Part shown: in pieces, positions 5,974 through 12,755 of the stretch | How positions within the stretch are numbered: the first letter of the stretch is position 1 | Layout: the number at the start of each line of letters is the position of its first letter | Source: Bacteroidales bacterium UBA4363 | GTDB lineage: Bacteria > Bacteroidota > Bacteroidia > Bacteroidales > Paludibacteraceae | Assembly (NCBI GenBank): GCA_002393965.1 | Contig: DGSL01000009.1 | Coordinates: 9,052 to 21,829 of the forward strand | Length of the DNA stretch: 12,778 nucleotides | Reading direction: 5' to 3' | The notes under the pieces: model-generated | What the model was told of the DNA's origin: nothing | The model's input: the letters and a program-made list of their open reading frames with translations, nothing else | The model's database searches: none | Program-made: the position numbers and the translations under genes

Positions 5974-7236
5974 ATGATTCCATTAGCGGAGAGGATGCGT
6001 CCAAAGACGTTGGACGAGTATATCGGACAGAAACACTTGGTGGGACCGCAAGGCGTCCTGCGCAGAATGATGGAGTCGGGAAGTATCTCGTCGTTCATCC
6101 TGTGGGGACCTCCGGGCGTGGGCAAAACGACGCTGGCACGTATCGTGGCGAACAAGGAGAACCGTCCGTTCTTCACTCTGAGCGCCGTCACAGCCGGTGT
6201 CAAGGAAGTGCGCGAGGTAATCGAAAAGGCGCGTAAGAGCCTTTTCTTTGATGCTCCGAATCCCGTTTTATTCATCGATGAAATACACCGGTTCAACAAG
6301 AGTCAGCAGGACTCTTTGTTAGGCGCGGTCGAACAGGGCGTGTTCACTCTCATCGGTGCCACGACGGAGAACCCCTCCTTTGAGGTCATTACACCTTTAC
6401 TGTCGAGATGCCAGGTCTATGTGCTGCAGCCGCTGGACAGGGAGGACCTGCTGGAACTGCTTGACCGGACCATTCGTACGGATGCCGAACTGAAGAAACG
6501 TACCGTCACGGTGAAGGAGACGACCGCTTTGCTTCGCTTCTCGGGCGGGGATGCCCGGAAACTGTTGAATACGCTGGAACTGATTGCCAACGCCTCAGGG
6601 GACGAGGTAGTGATTGATGACCAGACGGTGACGACGTGTCTGCAACAGAACCCCATGGCTTATGACAAGGACGGAGAACTGCATTATGACATCATTTCGG
6701 CTTTTATCAAGAGTATCCGTGGCAGCGACCCGGATGCCGCCATCTACTGGCTGGCTCGCATGATAGAAGGTGGTGAGGACCCGAAATTCATAGCACGTAG
6801 GCTAGTCATCTCCGCCTCTGAGGATATCGGCTTGGCAAACCCGAATGCGATGCTGCTGGCGAATGCCTGTTTCGATACCCTGACAAAGATCGGATGGCCC
6901 GAAGGACGGATTCCCTTGGCGGAGACCACGATTTACCTGGCTTCTTCCCCGAAAAGCAATTCGGCTTACATGGCTATCAACCGAGCCTTGGAGGTAGTGA
7001 GGGAAACCGGCAATCTGCCTGTGCCTCTCCACTTGCGGAATGCTCCGACTAAACTGATGAAACAACTGGGCTATGGGGAGGATTATAAGTATGCCCATGA
7101 CTTCCCGGGCCATTTCGTCGAGCAACAGTATCTGCCGGACGAGTTACGGGAGCTCTCGCTCTGGAAGTCTCAGTCCAACCCCCAGGAGGATAAAATGGCC
7201 GAAAGGCTGAAAAAACTATGGAAAAAGCGCTATTGA
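5974..7236 (+). CDS. rarA: Replication-associated recombination protein A (AAA+ ATPase)
   Basis: RarA/MgsA/WRNIP1-family ATPases act at stalled or collapsed replication forks. The 420 residues are full length for the family. AAA+ motifs are visible in order: Walker A GPPGVGKT (45-52), Walker B LFIDEIHRF (99-107), sensor 1 GATTEN (128-133), the arginine finger in LLSRCQ (142-147) and sensor 2 GGDARK (191-196). The C-terminal half (about 250-415) is the family's tetramerisation region, including SASEDIGLANPNA and the LRNAPTKLMK-type motif. The start codon is 5 nt after the glgB stop in another frame, so the two are almost certainly co-transcribed, although the functions are unrelated. There is no Shine-Dalgarno sequence. 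Confidence 0.96.
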   Translation: MIPLAERMRPKTLDEYIGQKHLVGPQGVLRRMMESGSISSFILWGPPGVGKTTLARIVANKENRPFFTLSAVTAGVKEVREVIEKARKSLFFDAPNPVLFIDEIHRFNKSQQDSLLGAVEQGVFTLIGATTENPSFEVITPLLSRCQVYVLQPLDREDLLELLDRTIRTDAELKKRTVTVKETTALLRFSGGDARKLLNTLELIANASGDEVVIDDQTVTTCLQQNPMAYDKDGELHYDIISAFIKSIRGSDPDAAIYWLARMIEGGEDPKFIARRLVISASEDIGLANPNAMLLANACFDTLTKIGWPEGRIPLAETTIYLASSPKSNSAYMAINRALEVVRETGNLPVPLHLRNAPTKLMKQLGYGEDYKYAHDFPGHFVEQQYLPDELRELSLWKSQSNPQEDKMAERLKKLWKKRY

Positions 7237-7243
7237 ATGCTTA

Positions 7244-7274
7244 AGAACATATCAAGGCCTGTTCTATTTTTTTC
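7244..7274 (+). terminator. Possible weak terminator after rarA
   Basis: AGAACA (7244-7249) pairs with TGTTCT (7260-7265) around a 10-nt loop and is followed by ATTTTTTTC. The stem is short and AT-rich, so termination may be partial. It lies 8 nt after the rarA stop and just before the pfp promoter box. Confidence 0.35.
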
Positions 7275-7284
7275 TTCCAATCCG

Positions 7285-7292
7285 TAAATTTG
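7285..7292 (+). promoter_or_regulatory. -7 box of the pfp promoter
   Basis: TAAATTTG matches TAnnTTTG exactly. The -33 region (about 7261-7264, GTTC) is a poor match. Initiation is expected near 7299, which coincides with the left edge of a near-perfect palindrome at 7298-7319. Confidence 0.6.
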
Positions 7293-7297
7293 CATGT

Positions 7298-7319
7298 ATG
7301 CCCGTTCCTGAACGGTCAT
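7298..7319 (+). promoter_or_regulatory. Palindrome at the predicted pfp transcription start
   Basis: The arms ATGCCCGTTC (7298-7307) and GAACGGTCAT (7310-7319) are complementary at 9 of 10 positions around a 2-nt centre. As RNA it would fold to a 5-bp stem with a CCUG tetraloop at the extreme 5' end of the transcript. As DNA it could be a dimeric-repressor site overlapping +1. No regulator is identified. Confidence 0.45.
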
Positions 7320-7372
7320 GCTCGTCCTTCAAGTGAGAATCAACATAAAAACATTCAATAATATCTGTCACT

Positions 7373-9031
7373 ATGAACCAGAAAGAAGTAAGCCCCCTTC
7401 ACCAGGTACGTCTTTCGTATGAACCTAAATTGCCGTCAGTCTTGACCGGACCGGTGCGTGTGAAACAGTTAAACCCTACGGAGAGCGCCGGAGATCAGGA
7501 GGCGATCCGTAAACTCTTTCCGATGATGTATGGCAAGCCTGTGGTCGGCTTGGAAGCCTCTTCGGACGTCGTAAAGGCACCAGCCGTCAACGTCGGCGTG
7601 ATTCTTTCCGGTGGACAGGCTCCTGGTGGCCATAATGTCATCAGCGGACTCTTTGACGGGCTCAAGAGCCTGAATGCGGATAGCAAGTTGTACGGATTCT
7701 TGGGAGGACCTTCCGGACTGATAGAGCATAAGTATATCGAACTGACGAAAGATATCGTTGATCAGTATCGCAATACGGGCGGTTTTGACATCATCGGGTC
7801 CGGACGTACGAAACTGGAGGAGACATGGCAGTTTGATAAGGGCGAGGAGATTTGTAAGCAGTTAGGTATAAAGGCGATTGTCATCATCGGGGGTGACGAC
7901 TCGAATACGAATGCCTGCGTCCTGGCAGAATACTACCTGCAGAAGAACTCGGGCATTCAGGTGATCGGATGTCCGAAAACGATCGACGGCGACCTGAAAA
8001 ACGAGTATATCGAGACTTCGTTCGGCTTTGACACCGCATGTAAGGTCTATTCGGAATTGATTGGAAATATCCAGCGTGATGCCGCCTCGGCAAAGAAATA
8101 CTGGCATTTCATTCGCCTGATGGGACGCTCTGCCTCGCATATCGCACTGGAATGCGCTTTGGAGACGCACCCGAACGTGACGATCATTTCTGAGGAGGTG
8201 GCTACGCATAAGTGGTCCCTGTCCCAGGTGGTGGATATGATCGTAGATTCGGTCGTCAGGCGCGCTGCCGGCGGAAAGAACTATGGCGTCGTTCTCGTAC
8301 CGGAAGGATTGCTGGAGTTCGTGCCGGAGATGAATCTTCTGATTGGTGAATTGAATGATATTCTTGCCGGAGCCGAAGAGGCGTTCAAGACGATGAGCCT
8401 CTCGGAGAAATCCGCTTATGTGGCATCGAAGTTGTCCGATTCCAATGCGAAAGTGTTTGCCACGCTGCCGGACTTCATCGCCAAGCAGTTGATGGCGGAC
8501 CGCGATGCTCATGGCAACGTGGCAGTATCGCAGATTGAGACGGAGAAGATGCTCATCGAGATGGTGAAGGTACGCCTGGCTAAGATGTCGCAGGAGGGGC
8601 AGTACAAGGGCAAGTTCAGTTCTTTGTCACATTTCTTCGGCTACGAAGGACGCTGTGCGATGCCATCGAATTTTGATGCCGACTACTGCTATAGCCTGGG
8701 GTATAATGCAGCGGTCCTTGTCGCTGCCGGCCTGACTGGGTATATGTCTCTCATCACCAACGTAAGCGAACCGTCGGAGAAATGGGTTGCCGGAGGTATC
8801 CCTATCGTTTCGATGTTCAACATGGAGCGACGGAGCGGAGCGGACAAACCCGTTATCCGGAAGGCACTGGTAAAACTGGACGGCGCACCGTTCCAGTATC
8901 TGCAGTCACACCGCGCAGAGTGGGCAGGTGTGGAGGATCAGTTCGTCTTCCCTGGGCCGGTTCAGCTGTTCGGACCGTCGGAGATTTGCGACCGCCGTAC
9001 CGAGACGCTGTATCTCGAGTCAAAGAAGTAG
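7373..9031 (+). CDS. pfp: Diphosphate--fructose-6-phosphate 1-phosphotransferase (PPi-PFK)
   Basis: This enzyme phosphorylates fructose-6-phosphate with pyrophosphate in place of ATP, reversibly, in glycolysis and gluconeogenesis. At 552 residues it belongs to the long PPi-PFK group. Motifs seen are GGQAPGGHN (80-88), GGDDSNTNA (173-181), [10 protein letters not shown] (201-210) and [14 protein letters not shown] (250-263). The second Asp in GGDD replaces the Gly found in ATP-dependent enzymes and, together with the Lys in [10 protein letters not shown], is the established signature of PPi use. The ATG at 7373 lies about 75 nt after the predicted transcription start in a leader without a Shine-Dalgarno sequence. 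It is a single gene, flanked by its own promoter box and the promoter of the HIT gene. Confidence 0.97.
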   Translation: MNQKEVSPLHQVRLSYEPKLPSVLTGPVRVKQLNPTESAGDQEAIRKLFPMMYGKPVVGLEASSDVVKAPAVNVGVILSGGQAPGGHNVISGLFDGLKSLNADSKLYGFLGGPSGLIEHKYIELTKDIVDQYRNTGGFDIIGSGRTKLEETWQFDKGEEICKQLGIKAIVIIGGDDSNTNACVLAEYYLQKNSGIQVIGCPKTIDGDLKNEYIETSFGFDTACKVYSELIGNIQRDAASAKKYWHFIRLMGRSASHIALECALETHPNVTIISEEVATHKWSLSQVVDMIVDSVVRRAAGGKNYGVVLVPEGLLEFVPEMNLLIGELNDILAGAEEAFKTMSLSEKSAYVASKLSDSNAKVFATLPDFIAKQLMADRDAHGNVAVSQIETEKMLIEMVKVRLAKMSQEGQYKGKFSSLSHFFGYEGRCAMPSNFDADYCYSLGYNAAVLVAAGLTGYMSLITNVSEPSEKWVAGGIPIVSMFNMERRSGADKPVIRKALVKLDGAPFQYLQSHRAEWAGVEDQFVFPGPVQLFGPSEICDRRTETLYLESKK

Positions 9032-9051
9032 GGTTGTTTGGACTTTCCCAT

Positions 9052-9083
9052 CTTGGAAAAACGGACGTAAACAACTACATTTG
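9052..9083 (+). promoter_or_regulatory. Promoter of the HIT-family gene
   Basis: A perfect -7 box TACATTTG lies at 9076-9083, and CTTG (one mismatch to TTTG) lies at 9052-9055 with a 20-nt spacer. The leader would be about 30 nt. The box starts 45 nt after the pfp stop, so the HIT gene can be expressed independently of pfp, though read-through is possible because no terminator separates them. Confidence 0.65.
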
Positions 9084-9122
9084 TACATCAAGAATCCATA
9101 ATCTAAAAAAGGAAAATACATT

Positions 9123-9545
9123 ATGTCACCAAAATCAGAATGCCTTTATTGTCAGCACCTCCCTGTGCTTGACGAGTTAATGATCAAAATCGCCGACTTG
9201 GGCGTCTCTCAGCTTTTCCTGTTCAAGGAACAGAGCCATCCCGGACGGTGCAATGTAGTTTACAAAGACCATGGAGTGGAGTTTCATGAGTTGACCGACG
9301 AACAGCGTAATGCTTTCATGGCTGATGTATCTCGCGTAGGAAAGGCCATTCAGAAGGCGTTTAACCCGGACAAAATCAACTACGGCGCATTTGCCGACAC
9401 CCTCTCACACCTTCACATGCACATCGTTCCGAAATACCAGGGCGGATATAACTTTGGCGGTGTCATCGAGATGAACCCAAAGAAGACCTATCTGACAGAG
9501 GAACAGTATAAGGAAACGATCGAGAAGATCAAGGCAAATCTCTGA
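9123..9545 (+). CDS. HIT-family nucleotide-binding hydrolase
   Basis: Histidine-triad proteins hydrolyse or transfer nucleotidyl groups from phosphoramidate or dinucleotide substrates. The catalytic triad HLHMHIVP is at residues 96-103 (His96, His98, His100, with His100 the expected nucleophile), inside a C-terminal strand-helix typical of the fold. A CxxC pair at Cys7 and Cys10 resembles the N-terminal zinc-binding half-site seen in many HIT proteins, possibly completed by His39 or His50. GGYNFGG (107-113) follows the triad. The 140 residues are usual for a single HIT domain. The start has no Shine-Dalgarno but is preceded by a run of A. Whether the true substrate is like that of Hint or of Ap4A hydrolases cannot be told from sequence, so no symbol is given. 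Confidence 0.93.
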   Translation: MSPKSECLYCQHLPVLDELMIKIADLGVSQLFLFKEQSHPGRCNVVYKDHGVEFHELTDEQRNAFMADVSRVGKAIQKAFNPDKINYGAFADTLSHLHMHIVPKYQGGYNFGGVIEMNPKKTYLTEEQYKETIEKIKANL

Positions 9546-9570
9546 GAAACAGGGCAATATCCCAATACTA

Positions 9571-9612
9571 AAAAAGCGTCCCGACTTCATGGAAGTCGGG
9601 GCGTTTTTTTGT
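9571..9612 (+). terminator. Rho-independent terminator of the HIT gene
   Basis: A long stem (GCGTCCCGACTTC with GAAGTCGGGGCG, one T-G wobble) closes the loop ATG at 9589-9591. It is flanked by an A tract at 9571-9575 and a T tract at 9604-9610. Confidence 0.93.
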
Positions 9613-9728
9613 TTCTAATGGTCCATTGGCTCCACTTTTATGAACCTAAAAAGAGTAATGGATAAGCCTGTCTGGATTCTGCCACGGCACAAAAAAGAAC
9701 TATTGTAAACAAACCGATAGTCTTATCC
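9613..9728. other. Intergenic stretch before the tandem repeats
   Basis: No gene is visible. GGATAAG (9660-9666) and CTTATCC (about 9722-9728) form a spaced inverted repeat enclosing a smaller ACTAT/ATAGT hairpin, ending exactly where the first tandem palindromic repeat starts. This may be an outer arm of the repeat cluster or chance. Confidence 0.35.
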
Positions 9729-9808
9729 TTCATTTTCAATAGGCCTTTTTTGAGCCATGGCATAGTTCGAGTAAACTCGACCTCTGCTCATCTGGCTTAA
9801 CAAAAAGG
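9729..9808. repeat. Palindromic interspersed repeat, copy 2
   Basis: This copy has the same outer sequence as copy 1 (TTTTCAATAG at 9733-9742, then CCTTTTTTGAGCCATGGCA, and TCATCTGGCTTAAC plus AAAAAGG on the right). Its inner stem is different: GTTCGAG pairs with CTCGAC where copy 1 has GTTCAAAC with GTTTGAC. It is the first of two units in tandem with an 80-bp period. Confidence 0.88.
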
Positions 9809-9895
9809 TTCATTTTCAATAGGCCTTTTCTCGCCTCAGCATAACCCAAATAATTTTGGCTTCTGCTTTCGGCTTAACGAAAAGGTTCATTTTCA
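9809..9895. repeat. Palindromic interspersed repeat, copy 3
   Basis: The second tandem unit starts with TTTTCAATAG at 9813-9822. Its outer arms are CCTTTTC and GAAAAGG, a compensatory C-G pair where copies 1 and 2 have T-A. The inner part is CATAACCCAAA-taa-TTTTGGCTTCTG flanked by CGCC/CGGC. A partial third start, TTCATTTTCA (9886-9895), ends 7 nt before the next start codon. Confidence 0.85.
9851..9858 (+). promoter_or_regulatory. -7-like box inside repeat copy 3
   Basis: TAATTTTG fits TAnnTTTG and lies in the centre of the repeat, with TTTC at 9827-9830 twenty bases upstream (one mismatch to TTTG). It is the only such box I find ahead of the gene at 9903 after the HIT terminator. Initiation would be near 9865, giving a leader of about 38 nt. 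Confidence 0.4.
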
Positions 9896-9902
9896 GTCAT
9901 CC

Positions 9903-10688
9903 ATGAAAACAATCCATCCGCTACTTCTTCTATTGTTGCTAATGATCTCGTCATGTCTATACGGTCAGAACGTCCCGCTGTCCCATACGCAGGATACGAC
10001 TTACCGTATTGTGCGAACCGACAAGAAGATCATCCCCATTGAGCGTTTTCATGCTCCATACACGATTCAGGTATCCATCATGAAAAGTGAGCCATCCACA
10101 CCGTTTGTCTTTGACAAAGCAGACCACGTGCTTCTTGTCAAAGGGGCGGACGGTTGGAACCGATACTACGTCGGTCAGTACAGAGACCGTTCGGAAGCGC
10201 AGCAGATGCTTACGCTCTTAAAGCCCATCTATCCAGACGCCTTCCTTTGCATGACAGATGGTATCAGGATTGACTCGGGAAGATATGTCCGCACTTATGT
10301 CCGGAAAGCGGAGATACGCAGTGCAGCATCGACGGAAGAAGGTCAGCGCACCCAAAGGAAAGCTGAAGCTGGGTGGAACTTCGGACCACTTCCATCGGAC
10401 TCGATGATTGAATGTCCGTATCAAACACAGGGAGCTGTCGCAGCAGACCCCCGTCAATCGTATGCGGTCCAGCTACTTGTCACACGCTATCCTCTCCATG
10501 CGAACGACATCATTGAATTTCGCAACGTGCAGGAATATTTCATGCCTGCGGACCACCTGTTTCGGTACACGACACAAGCGATGCCCTATGCTGAGGCGGA
10601 AAAGGCCTTACAGAAGGCTTTGCGAGCCGGATTCTTCGATGCTGTTCTGATTGACAGTCGGATCTATGCACCTTTTTTAGTCCTGTAA
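9903..10688 (+). CDS. Secreted protein with two SPOR-like domains
   Basis: I do not recognise a named gene. The 261 residues begin with a signal peptide (poly-Leu core, residues 7-13). ISSC at 15-18 fits a lipobox, so Cys18 may be lipidated; cleavage near Gly21-Gln22 by signal peptidase I is the alternative. Two segments have the SPOR pattern of an opening YxxQ strand, a middle aromatic strand, and a helix rich in Ala/Leu before a closing F-x-D/A strand. They are residues 52-118 (YTIQVSI, RYYVGQYRDRSEAQQML) and 187-251 (YAVQLLV, LFRYTTQAMPYAEAEKAL). SPOR domains bind denuded glycan strands in septal peptidoglycan, so a cell-wall role is plausible. The linker 135-185 looks disordered. The gene lies directly behind tandem repeats, with no terminator of its own visible. 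Confidence 0.72.
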   Translation: MKTIHPLLLLLLLMISSCLYGQNVPLSHTQDTTYRIVRTDKKIIPIERFHAPYTIQVSIMKSEPSTPFVFDKADHVLLVKGADGWNRYYVGQYRDRSEAQQMLTLLKPIYPDAFLCMTDGIRIDSGRYVRTYVRKAEIRSAASTEEGQRTQRKAEAGWNFGPLPSDSMIECPYQTQGAVAADPRQSYAVQLLVTRYPLHANDIIEFRNVQEYFMPADHLFRYTTQAMPYAEAEKALQKALRAGFFDAVLIDSRIYAPFLVL

Positions 10689-10743
10689 GTTCACTTGTTG
10701 CAGGATCATCAATAAAAGACCGAAGTATTTTAAAAAATTAGAC

Positions 10744-10751
10744 TATATTTG
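10744..10751 (+). promoter_or_regulatory. -7 box ahead of the 10805 gene
   Basis: TATATTTG matches the consensus and is identical to the box of the OmpA lipoprotein gene. No clear TTTG lies 19-21 nt upstream. Initiation near 10758 would leave a leader of about 47 nt and would also serve the BI-1 gene downstream. Confidence 0.55.
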
Positions 10752-10804
10752 TCTGACTTTGCATGATAATTGTAGTGAAACCAACAACCATCAAAACCTG
10801 ATAA

Positions 10805-11569
10805 ATGAAACAAAACATGAAGAAGTCTCTTGCTCTCTTGTTATTCTCCCTCTCCTTTGGTCTGATTGCGCAGGCCGAAATCAAAGTAAACGACATTAAC
10901 AAGGAGGACATCCCTGCCGAGGTCAAGTACAAAGGAAACGTCCATGCAGCCGTAACGTGGAAAGACAAAGACGGGACGCACTACGTCATCCAAACAGAGA
11001 CTCCGTTGCTAATCACAAAACAGTCGAAGGCGGCTTCGGAGACGTACCGTACGGTATATAACCCAAATTCGGGAGAGACGGATACCATTGCCAACTATGA
11101 GATTGTGAACGTTGCGGGTCATCAGGACACCATCCGCAATCTGGAAGCGGACTACCGGATCAAGGGTCTTTTCACGTACCACTACGTACAGACCAAGTCC
11201 GGGACGGAACTGGTGTGGAAGAACCTGGACAACGTGAATCAGTGTTCGTACCGCAACCTTCACGCCAACTACCTCACCAAGCCTATCGTGACAGACCTTG
11301 ACGGAGACAAGAAAGCCGAGATATGGTTTTTGTATGTATTAGGATGCCGTCAGAACGTCTCTGTTCCACTCGGCATGAAAGAGATACTTTATATCGGATC
11401 AGACCGGTTCTCGGTTCGTGGTTTGCAGATCACCACACGCACCACGACGGACGGTATAGAGAAGAAATACGGAGGAGAATCCGTCATGGACGAGTCATTC
11501 ATGACATTGCCACAATCGTTCAAAGATTATGGTAAGAAACTCTGGCAAGAAAACGTAGAACAGAAATAA
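10805..11569 (+). CDS. Exported protein of unknown function with a DLDGD calcium-binding-like motif
   Basis: Residues 1-24 are a signal peptide ending in IAQA-E, with no cysteine, so the mature protein is probably periplasmic or outer-membrane associated. Met5 (10817) is an alternative start. The 254-residue product has no family I can name with confidence. DLDGDKKAEIWFLY (164-177) is the acidic loop-then-strand signature found in FG-GAP/VCBS-type repeats, here as a single copy. Around it are beta-rich segments (YRIKGLFTYHYVQ 117-129, LGMKEILYIGSDRFSVRG 189-206). Some Bacteroidota proteins with this arrangement carry names that link them to surface polysaccharide, a label I recall and cannot test. 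The BI-1 gene follows after 21 nt with no terminator between, so the two likely share a transcript. Confidence 0.7.
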   Translation: MKQNMKKSLALLLFSLSFGLIAQAEIKVNDINKEDIPAEVKYKGNVHAAVTWKDKDGTHYVIQTETPLLITKQSKAASETYRTVYNPNSGETDTIANYEIVNVAGHQDTIRNLEADYRIKGLFTYHYVQTKSGTELVWKNLDNVNQCSYRNLHANYLTKPIVTDLDGDKKAEIWFLYVLGCRQNVSVPLGMKEILYIGSDRFSVRGLQITTRTTTDGIEKKYGGESVMDESFMTLPQSFKDYGKKLWQENVEQK

Positions 11570-11590
11570 TAACCACAACAACTATACAAT

Positions 11591-12322
11591 ATGGAAAATT
11601 ACTCTAATTATTCTCGTATTTCCACTACACGTAGTGGAGAAGATGCCATTATTGCATCGGACTTCGGCAAGCTGATGCGGAAAGTTTATCTATGGATGAC
11701 CTTTGCGCTTGTTATCTCGGGTTTGGCGGCATGGGACGTTGCGTCGCATCCTAATTGGCTCATGGCCATCTACTCCAACCAGTTCCTCTTTTTCGGACTT
11801 CTCATTGGAGAATTGGCACTCGTATTCATCCTCAGTGGCATGATACACAAGTTGTCGTTGCCTGTAGCCATCGCGATGTTCATAGCGTACTCCCTTCTCA
11901 ATGGAGTCACGTTGTCGTACATCTTCCTTGCTTATAGTGGCACGACGTTAGCGACCGTATTCTTCATCACGGCAGGCACGTTCATGGCGATGGCGATTGT
12001 CGGATACTTCATCAAGAAAGACCTCAGTGGGATCGGACGTATTCTGGTGATGGCATTGATTGGTCTGATCATTGCTTCCGTGGTCAATATCTTCTTAGGC
12101 AACAGTATGTTGGAGATGGTCATCTCGTATGCAGGTGTAGCGATTTTCGTTGGTCTCACGGCGTATGACTCTCAGAAGATCAAGCAGATGATGATGCAAG
12201 CCAGCGAGGCAGAAGGCATCAGTCAGACGACATTGAAGATTGCGTTGCTCGGAGCGCTCACCCTCTATTTGGACTTCATCAACCTGTTCCTAATGTTGTT
12301 GCGAATCTTTGACCGCGATTAA
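11591..12322 (+). CDS. Bax inhibitor-1/YccA-family membrane protein
   Basis: This is a TMBIM/UPF0005 integral inner-membrane protein of 243 residues. Seven or so hydrophobic segments are visible (about 31-50, 65-84, 88-113, 118-141, 149-170, 173-191 and 214-238) after a polar N-terminus of about 30 residues. The family signature GLTAYDSQKIK (188-198) and the final LTLYLDFINLFL (223-234) supply Asp193 and Asp228. These correspond in position to the aspartate pair that gates the pH-sensitive calcium leak in Bacillus YetJ. Bacterial members are otherwise poorly understood; E. coli YccA interacts with the FtsH protease. The gene lies 21 nt after the exported-protein gene and ends at a strong terminator. 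Confidence 0.95.
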   Translation: MENYSNYSRISTTRSGEDAIIASDFGKLMRKVYLWMTFALVISGLAAWDVASHPNWLMAIYSNQFLFFGLLIGELALVFILSGMIHKLSLPVAIAMFIAYSLLNGVTLSYIFLAYSGTTLATVFFITAGTFMAMAIVGYFIKKDLSGIGRILVMALIGLIIASVVNIFLGNSMLEMVISYAGVAIFVGLTAYDSQKIKQMMMQASEAEGISQTTLKIALLGALTLYLDFINLFLMLLRIFDRD

Positions 12323-12342
12323 TCCGTATTAACGAATAAGGC

Positions 12343-12383
12343 ACAAAAAGAGGCATACCTGAAAAGGGTATGCCTCTTTTTGT
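12343..12383 (+). terminator. Rho-independent terminator of the BI-1 transcript
   Basis: A perfect 17-bp stem (12343-12359 with 12367-12383) closes a 7-nt loop, TGAAAAG. The right arm ends in CTCTTTTTGT, giving a U tract; the A-rich left arm could make it bidirectional. Confidence 0.93.
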
Positions 12384-12385
12384 AG

Positions 12386-12500
12386 TTTTCAATAGATATT
12401 TAGTTCCGCATAAATAGGTTCGGTGTTCTATTGTGGCGGAGTTTGAGGAATATTTGTGCGGATTGGAGGTGACGCTCCTACGGAGTTCTATAAGGAATAC
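12386..12500. other. Non-coding stretch with spaced inverted repeats
   Basis: It begins with TTTTCAATAG (12386-12395), the same 10-mer that opens repeat copies 1-3. TCCGCATAAATA (12405-12416) and TATTTGTGCGGA (12451-12462) are complementary at 11 of 12 positions. GGAG (12465), CTCC (12475) and GGAG (12482) could form two mutually exclusive short hairpins. No open reading frame here looks like a gene. Confidence 0.5.
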
Positions 12501-12528
12501 GCGTTATGACAGGGACTTCACTACGTTT

Positions 12529-12755
12529 CATCCCTGCCTGTATTCTGACGTCCCGCTGTCCAACAAGTTGGACATTTTGGGCTTCACCTCGGCAGAGTTC
12601 AAGTGAACTTGACTCTGCACTCGGCTCGCACCAAAATTGGGACTTTGTGTTTGTCTTGTTTCACAAGACATTTTGGGCGGCGACTCGGGATAACAAATAA
12701 ATTTGTTCTCCTCTCGGCTTTCTCCGACATCCCTGCCTGTATTCTGTCGTCCCGA
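12529..12755. repeat. Mosaic palindromic repeat cluster
   Basis: CATCCCTGCCTGTATTCTG occurs at 12529-12547 and 12728-12746, each followed by one variable base and CGTCCCG (26 of 27 identical). Between them are two modules about 95 bp apart. Each has a 7-bp hairpin of different sequence (GTCCAAC/GTTGGAC at 12558-12573; GTCTTGT/ACAAGAC at 12653-12669), then an identical ATTTTGGGC, then a CTCGG-flanked palindrome (about 12587-12626 and 12683-12718). CCAAAATTGG (12631-12640) is a further perfect palindrome. The CTCGG palindromes resemble the inner part of repeat copies 1-3. No coding sequence is supported here, and the window ends before the cluster's right border is certain. Confidence 0.75.

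Noticed and set aside
7299..7372. Possible riboswitch in the pfp leader
   Set aside because: Only a short terminal hairpin is seen in about 75 nt; no known aptamer core or expression-platform terminator is recognisable.
7862..8512. 216-codon open frame on the minus strand inside pfp
   Set aside because: It overlaps the conserved PPi-PFK motifs and is Arg/His/Gln-rich, as expected of a shadow frame; no promoter.
9729..9895. Possible CRISPR array
   Set aside because: There are only two tandem units, the units are internally palindromic over their full length with no spacer-like unique segments of constant size, and no cas genes are present.
12506..12700. 64-codon plus-strand frame near the right end
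   Set aside because: It crosses the palindromic modules, so its residues are dictated by repeat sequence. There is no promoter and the composition (many Ser, Trp, Phe, Thr) is not protein-like.
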